Source: Corinectria fuckeliana (Eukaryota > Ascomycota > Sordariomycetes > Hypocreales > Nectriaceae). From it: DNA of 64,000 nucleotides. The first letter of the stretch is position 1. Each line of letters opens with the position of its first letter. The notes under the pieces were generated by a model. It ran no database searches, had not been told where the DNA came from, and saw only the letters and a list, made by a program, of their open reading frames with translations. Location of the stretch: NCBI GenBank assembly GCA_019137255.1, contig WPDH01000074.1, positions 186,001-250,000 on the forward strand, in the 5' to 3' direction. A program made the position numbers and the translations under genes. Positions 34,779 through 46,474 of this stretch are shown here, piece after piece.

Positions 34779-36942
34779 ATGGTTCACCACCACCACGACG
34801 TCGCCATCCCCGGCGAGATCCCTGTTCCCCACGGCCCACCCGACAGCGACGACCCTGACGACTTCCCTGGTCTCAGCGACGCCGAGCGACGCATCTTCAG
34901 CCATGTCACCCGCCCGGACGACTCGTACACCGAGGACGGCGTCTACTGGGCCGACTTGCCCTTGATGAAGCGTGCCAAGTTCGTCTCCAAGGTCGACAAC
35001 TCAGCCGCCGTGGCCGAGGCCAAGTCCGCCTGGGGCATGTTCAAGGAGGACCCCCTGTCTCCCTTGTCCTGGTACTTCCGCCATGCCGTCATCCCTGGTG
35101 CTGGCCTCGGGCTCGAGGGTTACGTCCTCTTCTCCATTGGCAACTTGGAGCCGCTGTTCAAGGCCGCATGGCCCGAATGCTGGTCAGAGCACAGCGTTTG
35201 CAGCAAGAATTGGGTTGCCAGTGTCACGTATCTGGAGATCATCGGTATTATGGTGGGACAGGCTTTCGTCGGTGTAAGTTGTTCCCCACGTCGGTTCCCT
35301 CTTTTTTTTTTCGTTTCTCTTCATTTCATTGCCCCCCCCCCCCTCATCTTGGGGTGTTTACAGCATTGTTGCTAGCGCCTCTCTGTTGCCTCTTTTTTTT
35401 ACTCCCGTTTCCGGCAATTCTCAAGCATCTCAAAGGATCACGCTAACCATCTACTTTCAGGTCATCGGTGACTGGATTGGTCGACGCTGGGGTCTCATTC
35501 AGGATGCCGCCATCATGTTCATCGGTCTGCTTATGCTGACGGCCAGCTGGGGTCTCACCCTTCAGGGCTGGATTATCTGCTACGCGTGGTCTCTATTCTT
35601 CTACGGCATTGGTGTCGGTGGCGAGTATCCCATTACCGCCACCTCGTCCCTCGAGGGCGCCTCTACTGGCGGCAAGCTCTCCACCCGCGAGGACCGCCTT
35701 CACCGTGGCCGCCGGGTCACCACTGCGTTCCTGATGCAGGGCTGGGGCCAGTTCGTCAACCAGGTCGTTCTCATCGTCCTCCTCGTCATCTTCAACAAGG
35801 GCAACGGCAGCGGCCCCTATAGCGTCTCCGCCGCCCAGTACACCTTCCGCCTGTCGTTTGCCTTCCCGGCCGTCGGCACTCTCTGGCTGCTTTACTACCG
35901 TACCTACCGCATGCCCGACGCCTCCAAGCAACTCGCCGAGGCCAAGAAGCGCTCCAACGTCACCGGCTACGACATCAACTCCCTGCGCTACTGCTTCGCC
36001 CACTTCGGCGGCCGTCTCCTCGCCACCGCCGGCACGTGGTTCTGCAACGACGTCTTCTTCTACGGCAACAAGCTGTTCCAGAGCCAGTTCATCAAGGTCA
36101 TCTCCAGCAACCCCGACTCCCTCCTGACTACCTGGTCCTGGAACTTGGTCAACATTGTCGTCTCCCTAGCCGGCTACTACCTCGCCTCCCTCTTCATCGA
36201 CAACAAGATGTACGGCCGCAAAATGATGCAGCAGGTCGGCTTCTTCATGTGCTTCCTCATGTTCGTCATCCCCGCCTTCAAGTACGACTACTACACCAGC
36301 CCCGCCGGCATCCACGGCTTCCAGGCCATGTACTTTATCTCCTCCTTCTTCAACCAGTTCGGCCCCAACTCGGTCACCTTCCTCGTCGCCGGCGAGGTCT
36401 TCCCCACCCCGGTCCGCGCGACCGCCCACGGGTTCGCCGCCTGCATCGGCAAGTCCGGCGCTCTCCTCGCCTCCGTCCTGTACAACTACATCGATACCGA
36501 GACCAAGTTCCGCGTCGTCCCGTGGTTCGGTCTCGCCGGCATGCTCCTCACCTGGCTCTTCCTCCCTGACACCACCGGGCTCGACCTCAAGGAGCAGGAG
36601 CGTCGTTGGAATTACATCCGCCAGGACAAGGCCGGGGAGTACCACGGCGTCGCCGTCAACCCCACCCATCTGAGCCTCTGGGAGAACCTCCGTGGTCTCG
36701 GCAAGGCCTACGACCCCGAGCTCGACTGGAAGACGAAGATTGAGGACATGCGCTCCGAGTGGGAGCTCGTCCAGGCCTCCCTCGGCCCCAAAGAGACCGA
36801 GGCCGCCATGCCCGACGACGGCGAGTTCTCCCCCGAGATCCACGAGTTCTTCAAGCGCTCCAGCCCAAAGACCCGCCGTCGCGACCAGTCTGTCATGGTT
36901 GACGACCTCAACGAGAAGACGGCTATCCCGCCATCTAACTAA
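34779..36942 (+). CDS. MFS permease, phosphate:H+ symporter-like
   Basis: Two exons, 34779..35273 and 35461..36942, separated by a 187-nt intron; 658 aa. Start chosen at the ATG in CGCCATGG. Cytosolic His/Asp-rich N-terminus, then about 12 hydrophobic segments. The motif GIGVGGEYPITATSS and the later segment NQFGPNSVTFLVAGEVFPTP, VRATAHG, GKSGALLASVLYNY match the Pho84/PHS layout of inorganic phosphate or glycerophospho-compound symporters. After the last segment, the cytosolic tail of about 110 residues (PDTTGLDLKEQERRW onward) is longer than in yeast Pho84. Substrate is inferred; it could be phosphate or another organic anion. Codons end strongly in C, which suggests high expression. Convergent with the multi-finger gene. 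Confidence 0.88.
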
Positions 36943-37601
36943 ACCCTCTCAAATACCCTCAAACACCCCCCCCCCCCCCTTTTCCCTAATTGTTTTTATG
37001 TTGTGGCGCAGCAGAGACATCTGATGAAGCGGTAGCGAAGATATAGCATGGCCAAGGCGTTTATGGATTGTTTTGTTTCACACGGTTATTTACATGCCCG
37101 TGTTCTTCCTCATCCTTGTTTTTGCTTACGCTATCCAAATGGAAGTGTTTCCGGAATACCCCGCTACGACTGGGTACATCCAAGACGCGTCATGGCATCT
37201 TCATTGCCGGTAGATGGTTCACAAAAAATAGCATCGAGATTTAGCATCATGAAACGGGGCCCGGCTGTCTTTGGACATGCCTGCTCATTGAACGTTTAAT
37301 ACAAGAGATTGAAAAACAAAAGTTCCTTCATTTCATCCAGATCGATTCATACCCCGTGTTTTCTTCGTTTTTCGTTTTGACTCCTGTCTTCCGAGTAAAG
37401 GGGGAGTCCCCAGACATGCCTTTGTAAACCTGGAAAAGATCGGCAGACGCCTGCTCTGGTGGTATCGATACGAGAAAAAGGGCAAGGCAATAAAAAAATA
37501 TTGACGTCCAAGAAAACATAAATCTGCGAAAGATTTGCCGCCCATCCTATCCTATACTATTCCTTTAAACCGAAAAAGAAAGAGAAAAAAAAGAAAGGCT
37601 T
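36943..37601. other. Convergent 3' intergenic region
   Basis: 659 bp between the stops of the transporter and the multi-finger gene, with a C14 run at 36966..36979. Presumed 3' UTRs; no gene seen. Confidence 0.5.
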
Positions 37602-40600
37602 TCAGTGTGACTCCGTCCTCACATGCGGTCCTTGCGGCCTAGTCTCTGCTGTTTCTGCGTCTCCTCTCGTTGGGTTCTCCCTAGTCTGGGGCCGAGGCCC
37701 TGCAGTTTGGCGATGATGTAGTGGTGGGTTTATGGGGGTTTGCTGTTGTGACGGTGTTCCCGCTGGGGGGACGATGACGCTGAGGACGCAGTCGTCGAGG
37801 TGCTCGTAGAACTCCTGGGCGGTTGAGAACTCGCCATGGCATATGGAGCAGCCGGCCCTCGAGCCGACCGGGTCCTCGCCGCTGGGGAAGAACCGGCGTC
37901 CACCGGGTCCGGCCTGGTCGACGTGGTGGGCGGCGGTGAGGTGTCGCTTGAAGACGTCGGCGCGGTTGAAGGCCTTCTCGAAGGGGGTGCCGGCGCCGGG
38001 GCAGAATGGGCACGTCATGGAACCGCGGTAGTGGGTGAGGGCATGGCGGTTCTTGTCGTACTTCCGTGCGAAGCCTTTGGTGTGATACTCGCAAGTCACA
38101 ATGGGGCACTTCTCGGGACGTTCTTCCTGGTGCGTGAGCATATGGGCGGCGAGGTCGCGGAAGACACGGCCGCAGTCGGGGTGAGGACACCGGGTGCGGT
38201 TTTCGGTGGGTCGTCGCGAGGGGCTGATGCGGTCGATGGGGATGGGAGGATCGATGGAGGACGACGAGAATTGTGTTGGTACGGCCGCCGTCGCGAGCCG
38301 CGCAGGTTCGACCAACGGTGAGCGCTGGATAACATCAGTGTAGGTCCCGAAAGCCCTGGGCTCCATGTCCTCGCCGCCGCTGGACGAAGCATCGTCGTTG
38401 GTGTCGGCAGACTGCTGCACCTCGCGCATCCAGTTCTTGAGAACCGTCATTGGCGGCCAGTCGCCGCTCGCTTTTCCAGCCCGATGAGGCCGGAAGTGAG
38501 CCCGGCGAAGATGAGCGGCAGCGTTGTAGTATGCCCCGTAGCGCTTCTGTGCCAGGCACGCCTTGCACCGAGAAAGGGGGATGACAGGGTGAACCGAAGA
38601 TGATGTCGGGTGCTTCGGTTCCTTGCAGATCCACCGCTTGACCATGGGCGAGTGCTTGGCGTCGACATGACGCCTGAGTTCGTGTTCCCCCCGAAAACCG
38701 TCGGGATGTTCGTTGCATTTATCGCAGTACACTCGGCGCAGCGAGGGCTTATGGTACGAGGGTGGGAATCTCGCGGGGGGGATCGGCTCTCCCAGAGGTC
38801 GTCGTGAGTCCTGTATTGACGACACGTCTTCTCCCACCGTATGTCTTCGAGTCCTTCCTGGAGCGTCGTGGGATGGGTTAGACTGCTCTGAAGCATGGCG
38901 CTCGGGTCTGCTGGCGAAGCCCACCGACTCCGTCTTCCATGGATTGGAAGAGATTTCGAGGGCTGGAAAAGGCTGACGGGATGTCGAATCGTGTTGGAGG
39001 AGCGACGGTAAAAGGGCGGTACCTAGATTCGCTTCGATACGGCTTCCTGGCCGAATAAATCCGTTGAACCCGTACCCTTCGGTTTCGCCCTTGCCGAGGT
39101 TCATGAGAAAGTCGAAACTTGAAGTTATGTTCTGCAACGGCCATGTATCTCGACGAATCACACGGTTGGTCTGCTGCAGGAGTTGTCCTTCGTCCGGGGT
39201 CATGTTGTTGAAAAAAGCGTCACTCGAGGCGGCGAACAGGCCAACGAGGACTTTGTACACGCTATGTATATTTGCGCCCGTCGGTGTAGTTCCTGGATAT
39301 TTTGGCGGGTGATAGCCCTGAAGCGATGGAAGAGCGGTATCGACGAGTATTGTCTGCACGGCGCTGAAGATGCAGAGAGAAATCAAAACCCCTAGCCAGC
39401 GTCTCAGGCTCAAGTTTGAATTTTCCGAGACCACGAGGTCGAAAGAGCTCAAGAACCGCATCGTGAAGGATCTCAGGAGGTGACTGCGTTCCGGGAAAGC
39501 GACATCCTCGAGCGTCGGGTTTCGAGGGTGATTTGGCCCTGGGCGAAGGGCTGGGCGTGGTTGCAAAACATCGTAAAACGCTACTTCCCGGAGGAGTTGC
39601 TTCGCTCGAAACAGTGTGGGATAGGCCGTCATTTCCATGTCTCGAGAAGAAGAGAGCTGGCCGCTAACGGATAGTAGATCAAGAAGGCTGTAGGCTGTGT
39701 CTTGGTAGTTCCAACTCGTGGTGATAACGCGGAGAATCGGGGGCATCGTCGTCGCTTCGGTCGGTAACTGATTATTCGGACGCTGACCCAGGTCGAAGTC
39801 GCCCTCCGACCACCAAAATCCATCCTGGAAATCGAGTCTAAAAGGCCCAGCATATCTTTCTAGAGAAGGGTACGTCCTAAGTATGTAGTCATTTATGCTG
39901 CCTTGGCGGGGATGAGGAGGAGTGATTGGAGTCTGGGTTGGCGACGTCGACGTCGACAGAGACCCTATTTTTCGGTTAGTCAAGCAAATGAAGCCAGCTA
40001 ACCGAGGTGGTTATTACCTGGAAGTATCCTCTCAACCAGAGAAACAACCGATCCGCGATAGCACCCAAGGGAGCTCCACGGAACCTCGCTTTCTGACGGG
40101 GGCAGACCCGAGCAAGGTGCGCAAGGACGGCTAGAATCACACTAGAAGGACTATAAGTTCACTGAATCGGAGGGGAAGGATAGAAGAAGTTCAGGGTACC
40201 CGTACTTGTTTGCTCAAAGCCCGGCATCGGAGACAGGGCTCGTTTTCTCGCAATAGTTGCAGCTCGCCAATCGATTTTAGGCGACCGTGCCCGACTCGAG
40301 CTCTTTTTAAAGGCGGCAGTTGAGGATCTACATCGGCGTCTATCAAGCCCCGCACAAGGGTAGGGCGACTCTCTGGAAAGTTGAAGCTTGTAGCAGAGTC
40401 CCTCGTCCCTGTACTCGCCGTGGAAGGTGTCGGAAGGGGAAGAGGCGGCAGGTTAGTAGTCACGAGAGGACCTGGCGGCTGAATAGAGGACATCCGGCTC
40501 CGTGACATGGCATCGGCGGGCCTCATCGGCGGATGCTCTGTGGATGACAGTGGTCGCCTCGTTCCGGGGAGAGGATCGGGATTCCGAGTTAGTGGGGAAT

Positions 40601-41514
40601 AGTGAAGTCGAACGTGGTTATCTCGGTCGATCCGAGTTGCGAAGCCATAGATGTAGTGGATACATTGGTCATGCCCACACTTGAAGGATGCTTGGGGACT
40701 GGCCCGAGAAAACCCCGTCTCTCTAGAAGGCAGAAGGGGATTCGCCCTATCGCTGTGGGTTACTGCGAGGTGATTGTCGAGCCACGGGGCGAAGCCCGGC
40801 GGCAGCTCTGGAGGGGAGTGCGTCAAGATGGCAGCCACATCCAAGGCTATCCTGTTAGTTCTCTTGGGCCCGAGAGTTTGACTTTGCGAATCCGGGGGAC
40901 CGGACATGCCAACTTACCTTGTTGAGCAAAGGCGGTTTCGAGGCACTCGCAGCGGTACTGCAAGGCCCGGGCCTCTTCGGCCTCGGAGAGAGTAGGGATG
41001 CGTGATGCGATGCCTGGGCGGGGGGGGGGGGAGACAGTAAGCAGACTGAGCAGCGTTTTATTGGTGCGGACATAAGTCGTAGCAACTGTGAAGGGGAGTA
41101 CAGCAAGAGGACAGGGCGGGACAGGGCGGGACAAGACAAACCGTGACGTTCAACAGCGGCTTCGAGGAGTCGCAGCTTATGACGCAACATGTCGATTTCC
41201 AGAGCAACATCGAGGGTGGCATGGCGGCCATGGCGGGTGGGAGACGAGACGGGTGGTCTCGGTCCAATATTAGCGGCATCAATAGTAGCAGTAGCATCAG
41301 CAGCAACAGCAGCGGAAACGGAGGCCGAAGCAGAAGCAGGACTAAGAGTAGGAGCAGGAGCAGCAGGAGCAGCAGCAGTGGTGGTGGTGGTGGTAGCAGC
41401 AGCAACAGTAGCAGTACCACCGACGGCGTGCTGAAGCGGCAGGCGATGGACTGTGAGGTCGAGATTGGGCTCCGGACCGGACATGGTCGACGGAGTGGAC
41501 TCATCCCTGCTCAT
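37602..41514 (-). CDS. Multi-finger factor with C2H2 and Zn2Cys6-like clusters
   Basis: Five exons, 41142..41514, 40918..41013, 40206..40846, 40018..40141 and 37602..39964; 3597 nt, 1198 aa. Order of parts: Ala/Thr/Val-rich low-complexity start with a coiled coil (EIDMLRHKLRLLEAAVERH), a C-x4-C-x15-H-x3-H finger, a Zn2Cys6-like cluster (CLRCRALSKQ, intron, CDSSRPCAPC, last Cys after about 16 residues), a predicted helical region with a hydrophobic stretch (LISLCIFSAVQTILVDTA), then C2H2-type fingers at about 825-849, 878-900 and 1004-1091, and a last Cys-rich finger near 1117. Family feature: fungal proteins with the motif ENEPCLRCRALSKQ and later C2H2 fingers occur in Pezizomycotina, but their function is not known to me. 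Exon 1 has an alternative in-frame ATG at 41484. Probably a DNA-binding nuclear protein; no target known. Confidence 0.85.
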
Positions 41515-42359
41515 ATCTAGATCGGGTCACCTCATCTCGTCTCGTCTTGTCGAGTGAGGGCTGTTGTGCTGGGCTGGACTGCCGAGCATGAGCATGGCGG
41601 GCCGTCCGACTTTCAGGCGAGATGATATAGTCGGCCAGCGGCCATTGCCCAAGGTAGGTAGGGTAGAGAGAGAGAGAGAGAGCCGGAGACGGAGACGGAG
41701 ACGGAGGCGGAGGGGCACACAGCAACAGAGACGACGACAACAACAACAACAACAACAAGAGCAACGGAGGACGAAGGTGGGTAGCCGGAGACCGGCGGGA
41801 GGAGGAGGAGGGTGGGGGGGGGGGAGGAGGAACTCGAGGAGGAACGGGACCCGAGGAACGGGGTAATATTTTCTGGACGGATTCACTCCTGAGGCTCGGA
41901 CACAGAGACGAAATCGATGGGAATGAAAGAGCTAGGTTTTATCGACGGGCACGACATTGTGCTGGGACCCCCCGTGGCCCTTGGAAGTTGGGGCATGTGT
42001 GAGAGAGAGAGGGAGAGAGAGGGAGAGAGGGAGAGTGAGCGAGGTGGGGCAGCTCCCCGGTGCGGCAGATTTGGAGATAGTGCCGACGAGAACGACGATG
42101 GATGCATGCGTTGGGTGGTGGCCTGGAAGCCCTGCCGCCTGGGAGGCACGGAGCCCTGGAAGCATTGGAGCTTCTTTGGCTGGGGACCTAGCTGGACCAG
42201 TTGCAGGGAAGGGGAGGGATGGAGGGAAGGGAAGGGAAGGGTAGTGAACGACGAGGAGCCACCAAGGGACCACAGCACAGCACAGGGTTCGATGGAGGGA
42301 CGGCAGGGTACCGGTTAGGTTAAGTTAGGTTAGGTAGGTCATAGTACTCCATAGGTAGG

Positions 42360-42404
42360 CAAGGTAATTAGGTAAGGTAGGTAAGGTAGGTAAGGTGAGG
42401 ATGG
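42360..42404. repeat. GGTAAGGTAGGT tandem array
   Basis: Imperfect tandem copies of GTAAGGTAG-type units downstream of GGTTAGGTT words (42313-42333). The repeat unit is a shorter form of the dispersed TAGGTA motif. Confidence 0.75.
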
Positions 42405-45400
42405 GACATTTCAGTAAGGGTATAGGTAAGGTCTGTAAGTGCGAGCTGTGCTGAGGCAAGGGATGGAAGTATGTACCTTGCTTGGCGAGACCGTTGGACC
42501 GTTGGAAGTCTAGACCGTGGAGAGAGGGGACTCGCAGGGACATCCGCAACAGAGACGGGATGGCGTAAACAACAAATGATAGGACAGCAACAAAGGACGA
42601 TAGAGGCAGGACAGTCAAAACAGGAACAAAAACAGAAACAGCGGCAGAAACAGAAACAGAAAGAACTGTAACAAGATCAACAGCAGGAACACGCTCTGGC
42701 AGAGCAGAGCGAGCCATCACGGACACGGACACGGACACAGGGCACTGTATGTACATACCCGCCCCCAGGTCAAACTAGCCGCCGCCGTTGCGGGTGGGAG
42801 GGTGTGGATGCGAGCCTGAGTCGGTCTGGCGGCCTAGGGCCCTGGCTACGCGTTTGCGCATAGAGAGGCCGAAGCAAACATGGAAGCATTGGATGTATCC
42901 CGACGCCGGCAGGGCCAGCGGGGAGCTACCAACCGGGTCCCGGTCCCGGCACACGGCCACGAGCATCCATCAGCATCCATCCATCGTCAATCAATCAGCA
43001 CGAGCACGCCCGAGCACGAGCGAGCGAGCGAAGGTTTTCCCCCACTGCGTTCGCCCACAACCCGCGCGCAAGCAAGTCCCGTCACCATCACAAACAGGGC
43101 CCGCATAGGGCCGCAGAGGCCCGCAGATACACAGACCTGTCATGGCATTGTGCGTGTTTGAGTGCGGGTGGTGTGTGGTGGTGGTGTGTGGCGCGTATGT
43201 GCACCTACGCAGCACGAAGGGTAGTAGGTACCTAGGTAGGTAGGCAGGTATCCAATTCTGCTCCACGCATATCTACTAGGTAGGTAAGTACTGTATGGGT
43301 TGTGGACGTGGTGGCCCTGCCGCGAGGGTGCCCTGTCCTGTCACAAACTCGCGGTAGCCCTGTCATGGAAGGTGCTGAAGCCGTCCAGTGAGCTAGGGTG
43401 ATGGGGGATGGATGGGGGACGAGGCATGAGGCATGAGGCATGGGGGCATATCTACTACGTACCAAAAATGGCCAAGCCCATGTGGATGTCGGCCACTGCG
43501 ACAAGTGCCGCCTGAGGTTACAGTGGCTGGTGCTGGCAGCTCGTGTCTGCTTCCTTTTCGCCTCGATGCGATGCGCCCCTCGTGTCACCTCAAACTGTGC
43601 CTGCCTGAGGCGTGACCGTCCCGACAACGACACAACGCGTCCAGTCCATCGGCTAGAAAAGGGTTCGTCCCTACATAGTAATCCTACTAAGTATGTAGGG
43701 CGGGCCTCTCTGTGGGGCTCGGCCACGTTCAATCGTTTGCGGGAAGCATTTGGCTTCGGCGTGGCTTTGGTAGTACTCAAAGGTAGGTTCGCGGGAATGA
43801 ATTGATTACTGTCAGAACCTATGCAGGATGCCTGGGGCAGACGTAAGCTCCTCCAAGGCTCGGGTCCAATAGGCGCGCATCGTGATGCTGATGCCCGTTG
43901 CCGAGTACCCTTGGTTGTGCTTGGCAAGCCGAGAGACAAGTCAGATAGAGCCGGAGAGCGGCCAGAGAGGCCGGAAGTCTACAGTCAAATCCAGGAGCCA
44001 GGAGTCAGGAGCCAGGCAGCCAGAGAGCCGCCAAAGGGACGGGAACGAGGTAGAGACATGACAGACGGACTATCTACAGGGAGCAGGACAAGCAAACGAA
44101 TCCAATGGGAGCGGCAGCGGCAGGATGGTGCCATGCCACCGAGCGTTCCCCCCTGCTCTGTACGGACTCTTGTTGGTGTGGTCAGCTCCATGCGAGATGG
44201 AGAGATGCAGAAGCGCAAGGACATGGAAGATTGGGATTGGAGATTGGGGGAAGCGGGAATTAGGGAGGGGTCGTGGACGAACAGCCACGATTCTTCTTAG
44301 TGTGTGTCACCATTCGAAATAGTGACTTGTCCAAAGATGAAGAGAAGAGATAAGTAACTAACTAACTTGAGTGCAGTGTAAATAGAGCGCGGTTGCGCAG
44401 TTGGTGAACGCGTGTTAGTCTGGAGTACCTGATTAGTCTGGGGGGGGGGCGTTCTTTGAACGGTCTGTGCACTGTGCACTGTACATACTGTGCCCTGGGC
44501 ATTGGATGGCATGGACATGGGGGGGGATAAGGTAAGTAGGTACTACCTAAGTAGGTGTGATTCACTACGTCGGGATGGGAGAAGGATGGATGGACCGTGC
44601 TCGTCCATTCTCGGTATTTATTAATGAGGAGAGGAGATGAATGGACGAGTGAATGAATCAATGAATCAACGCGTGGCTGGCTAATGGGATTGACCGATGG
44701 CTGAATGGCTAAACAAAGAAAAGCGAACCAGAGGGAAACAGGGAAACGTGGAAGCGGGATGAGACGAGGGATACTTAAGGTGGGTGGATGCACACGTGGA
44801 TTCGTTTAAGTCCTTAGTGCCTTAGCAACCCCTGGAAGTAAGGGGAACATTTATCCTTCCACTCTCCGGACGGACGAACGAATGAAAGCAAAAGAAGAAG
44901 AAAGGGAAAAAAAGACAGAATGAAAAGAAGCCGGGGGAAAAAAAAAGTCTGAAACCTCAATCTAAGACAAGACACCACGAGACGAGACGAGACAATACAA
45001 GGACCCCCCAAGGACCCTAGGAGGGCGGAACCGTTGAATTGGCGCCAGCCGCACAGGCCGTCGAGCGATCCCCGCTTCTTCACCGTCGTCCTCCGCCCTT
45101 TCGTGGCGTGGCTTCGCCCTAACCATCTAAGTAAAAGTAACTAAAGCAGCCGCCACCCCAAGATGAAATAAAATAAAATAAAAAGCCACCTCAAAAGGCC
45201 CCCAAGAAATTGGCTCCATTCGGCTTCTACTACTATGTAATCCTCCCCCCTCCGCGTGTGCGGTACGGTCGACGGATGAACGGTACCAACGTGCGGTGCG
45301 TGTAGGTACCTCGGTTTCTATCCATAAGTAGTGTACATGTGCCGGATACTACCTACGCAAAGTTGCTGGTAATTAGTCGGAATGCCCTTATTTGCCATGC

Positions 45401-45706
45401 CTTTGCCGCCCATGTAGATACTTACCTACAAAGTCATTACTTATGGACCACCTTCTAGGCTCCAGCCACGATGGATTTCAATGCTAGCCACGCTGCCGGG
45501 GCGAACCCTTCTCATCTCGAACCTCATCTCATCTCATCTCATCTCGCCTCGTCTCTCGTCTAAGTCGTCACATTGCATCTCGACCCTCCAACCCTGACCT
45601 GCTAGATACCCACATACGGCTTTCCTTGCATTCAAAACCCCGCCTACGTTCCTGATATCTGATACTGCCGAGTGTGCAACAAGGTTACGGTAAAATTACT
45701 AAGGAC

Positions 45707-45943
45707 CTATGCAGCCGTGACAGCTGCCACGCGCTCTCGAGATGGGACGAAAGCCAGCTGATTGAGAGCTTGCATCCTTCGCGCCGCCGCTTGTCTTTCT
45801 CCCATAAGCTGTTCAACAGCTTTGCGCCCCGGCCCGTCTTTCGGACCTCGTTCCGGTTGGTCAGCTGCGGGTGCCGACGCTGGTGACACCGATGAGGGGG
45901 GGTACTCGTTAGGGACGGTGATCCATCTCCCCTGTCCGATCAA
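45707..45943 (-). CDS. Candidate small or partial coding frame
   Basis: A stop-free minus frame ending at 45707 encodes an Ala/Arg/Gln-rich helical end (RKAVEQLMGERQ, AAARRMQALNQLAFVP). It has no ATG in a suitable place, only a TTG at its 5' end after an in-frame stop, so if real it must be an exon of a gene whose other parts I could not find, or a remnant. I do not recognise the sequence. Confidence 0.2.
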   Translation of the reverse strand: MIGQGRWITVPNEYPPSSVSPASAPAADQPERGPKDGPGRKAVEQLMGERQAAARRMQALNQLAFVPSRERVAAVTAA

Positions 45944-46030
45944 TCAATATACTTCGTGTTTTGCTGCTGTTGAAGGATCGTATCTAAGGTACGGAGTAGG
46001 TCGTCATGAAATGTACTTGATTATAGGTGT

Positions 46031-46052
46031 GTAGGTAGGTAGGTAGGTAGGT
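46031..46052. repeat. (GTAG)n microsatellite
   Basis: Five and a half copies of GTAG/TAGG. Confidence 0.9.
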
Positions 46053-46474
46053 GTAGACTGCTATGTGTGGTATAATGCCGACGCAGGCCCGTATGCCGTA
46101 GCTCATGTTGAATGGCTGCCTCCCCATGTTTTGCCATTCACATTGTTCCGGTTGAGCTCTTTTGTATCATCATGAACCAAAGAAGAAAACAAGAAGAAAA
46201 TACGAAAAGACTGGGCGTGGGAGCAGTATCCTTCCGTCGTCAAAGGTAAAGGCTGGGCGGGGAAGAGGTGGGGAAGGCAACAAGGAGGTCACCGGACGTT
46301 GAGAAATCTCCAAATGCCCTCTCTCTATATCCCTTCCTCTATCCTCAACCCCTCCGTTCAGTCGCCCACTGCCGCGCTCTTTCGCTCACCCACGCACCAA
46401 TCCACCCAACACCCATCCATCCTGTCACCCACTTGCGTGCTCAGCCGACGGTCAGGCCGCTTTCACACGCAACC

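Larger units (their letters stand above)
41515..46474. other. 5-kb gene-poor region
   Basis: Upstream of the multi-finger gene and downstream of ethanolamine kinase. Rich in simple repeats: (CAA)n at 41728-41758, GAGA-rich at 41999-42037, a GGTAAGGTAGGT array at 42360-42404, TAGGTAGG words at 43230-43245, 43276-43286 and 44537-44557, ATCTC repeats at 45530-45550 and GTAG at 46031-46052, one TACGGAGTA at 45990. No clear gene except the small candidate frame at 45707-45943. Confidence 0.5.

Noticed and set aside
42313..42335. Telomere-like GGTTAGGTTAAGTTAGG
   Set aside because: Not TTAGGG; units are irregular and it sits within intergenic TAGGTA-type repeats.
43232..43939. 235-aa minus-strand frame
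   Set aside because: Ser/Arg/Pro-rich, repeat-derived composition with no recognisable domain or splice pattern.
44388..44470. tRNA-like A-box (GTTGCGCAGTTGGTGAACG)
   Set aside because: No B-box GTTCRANNC, anticodon arm or acceptor stem can be paired.
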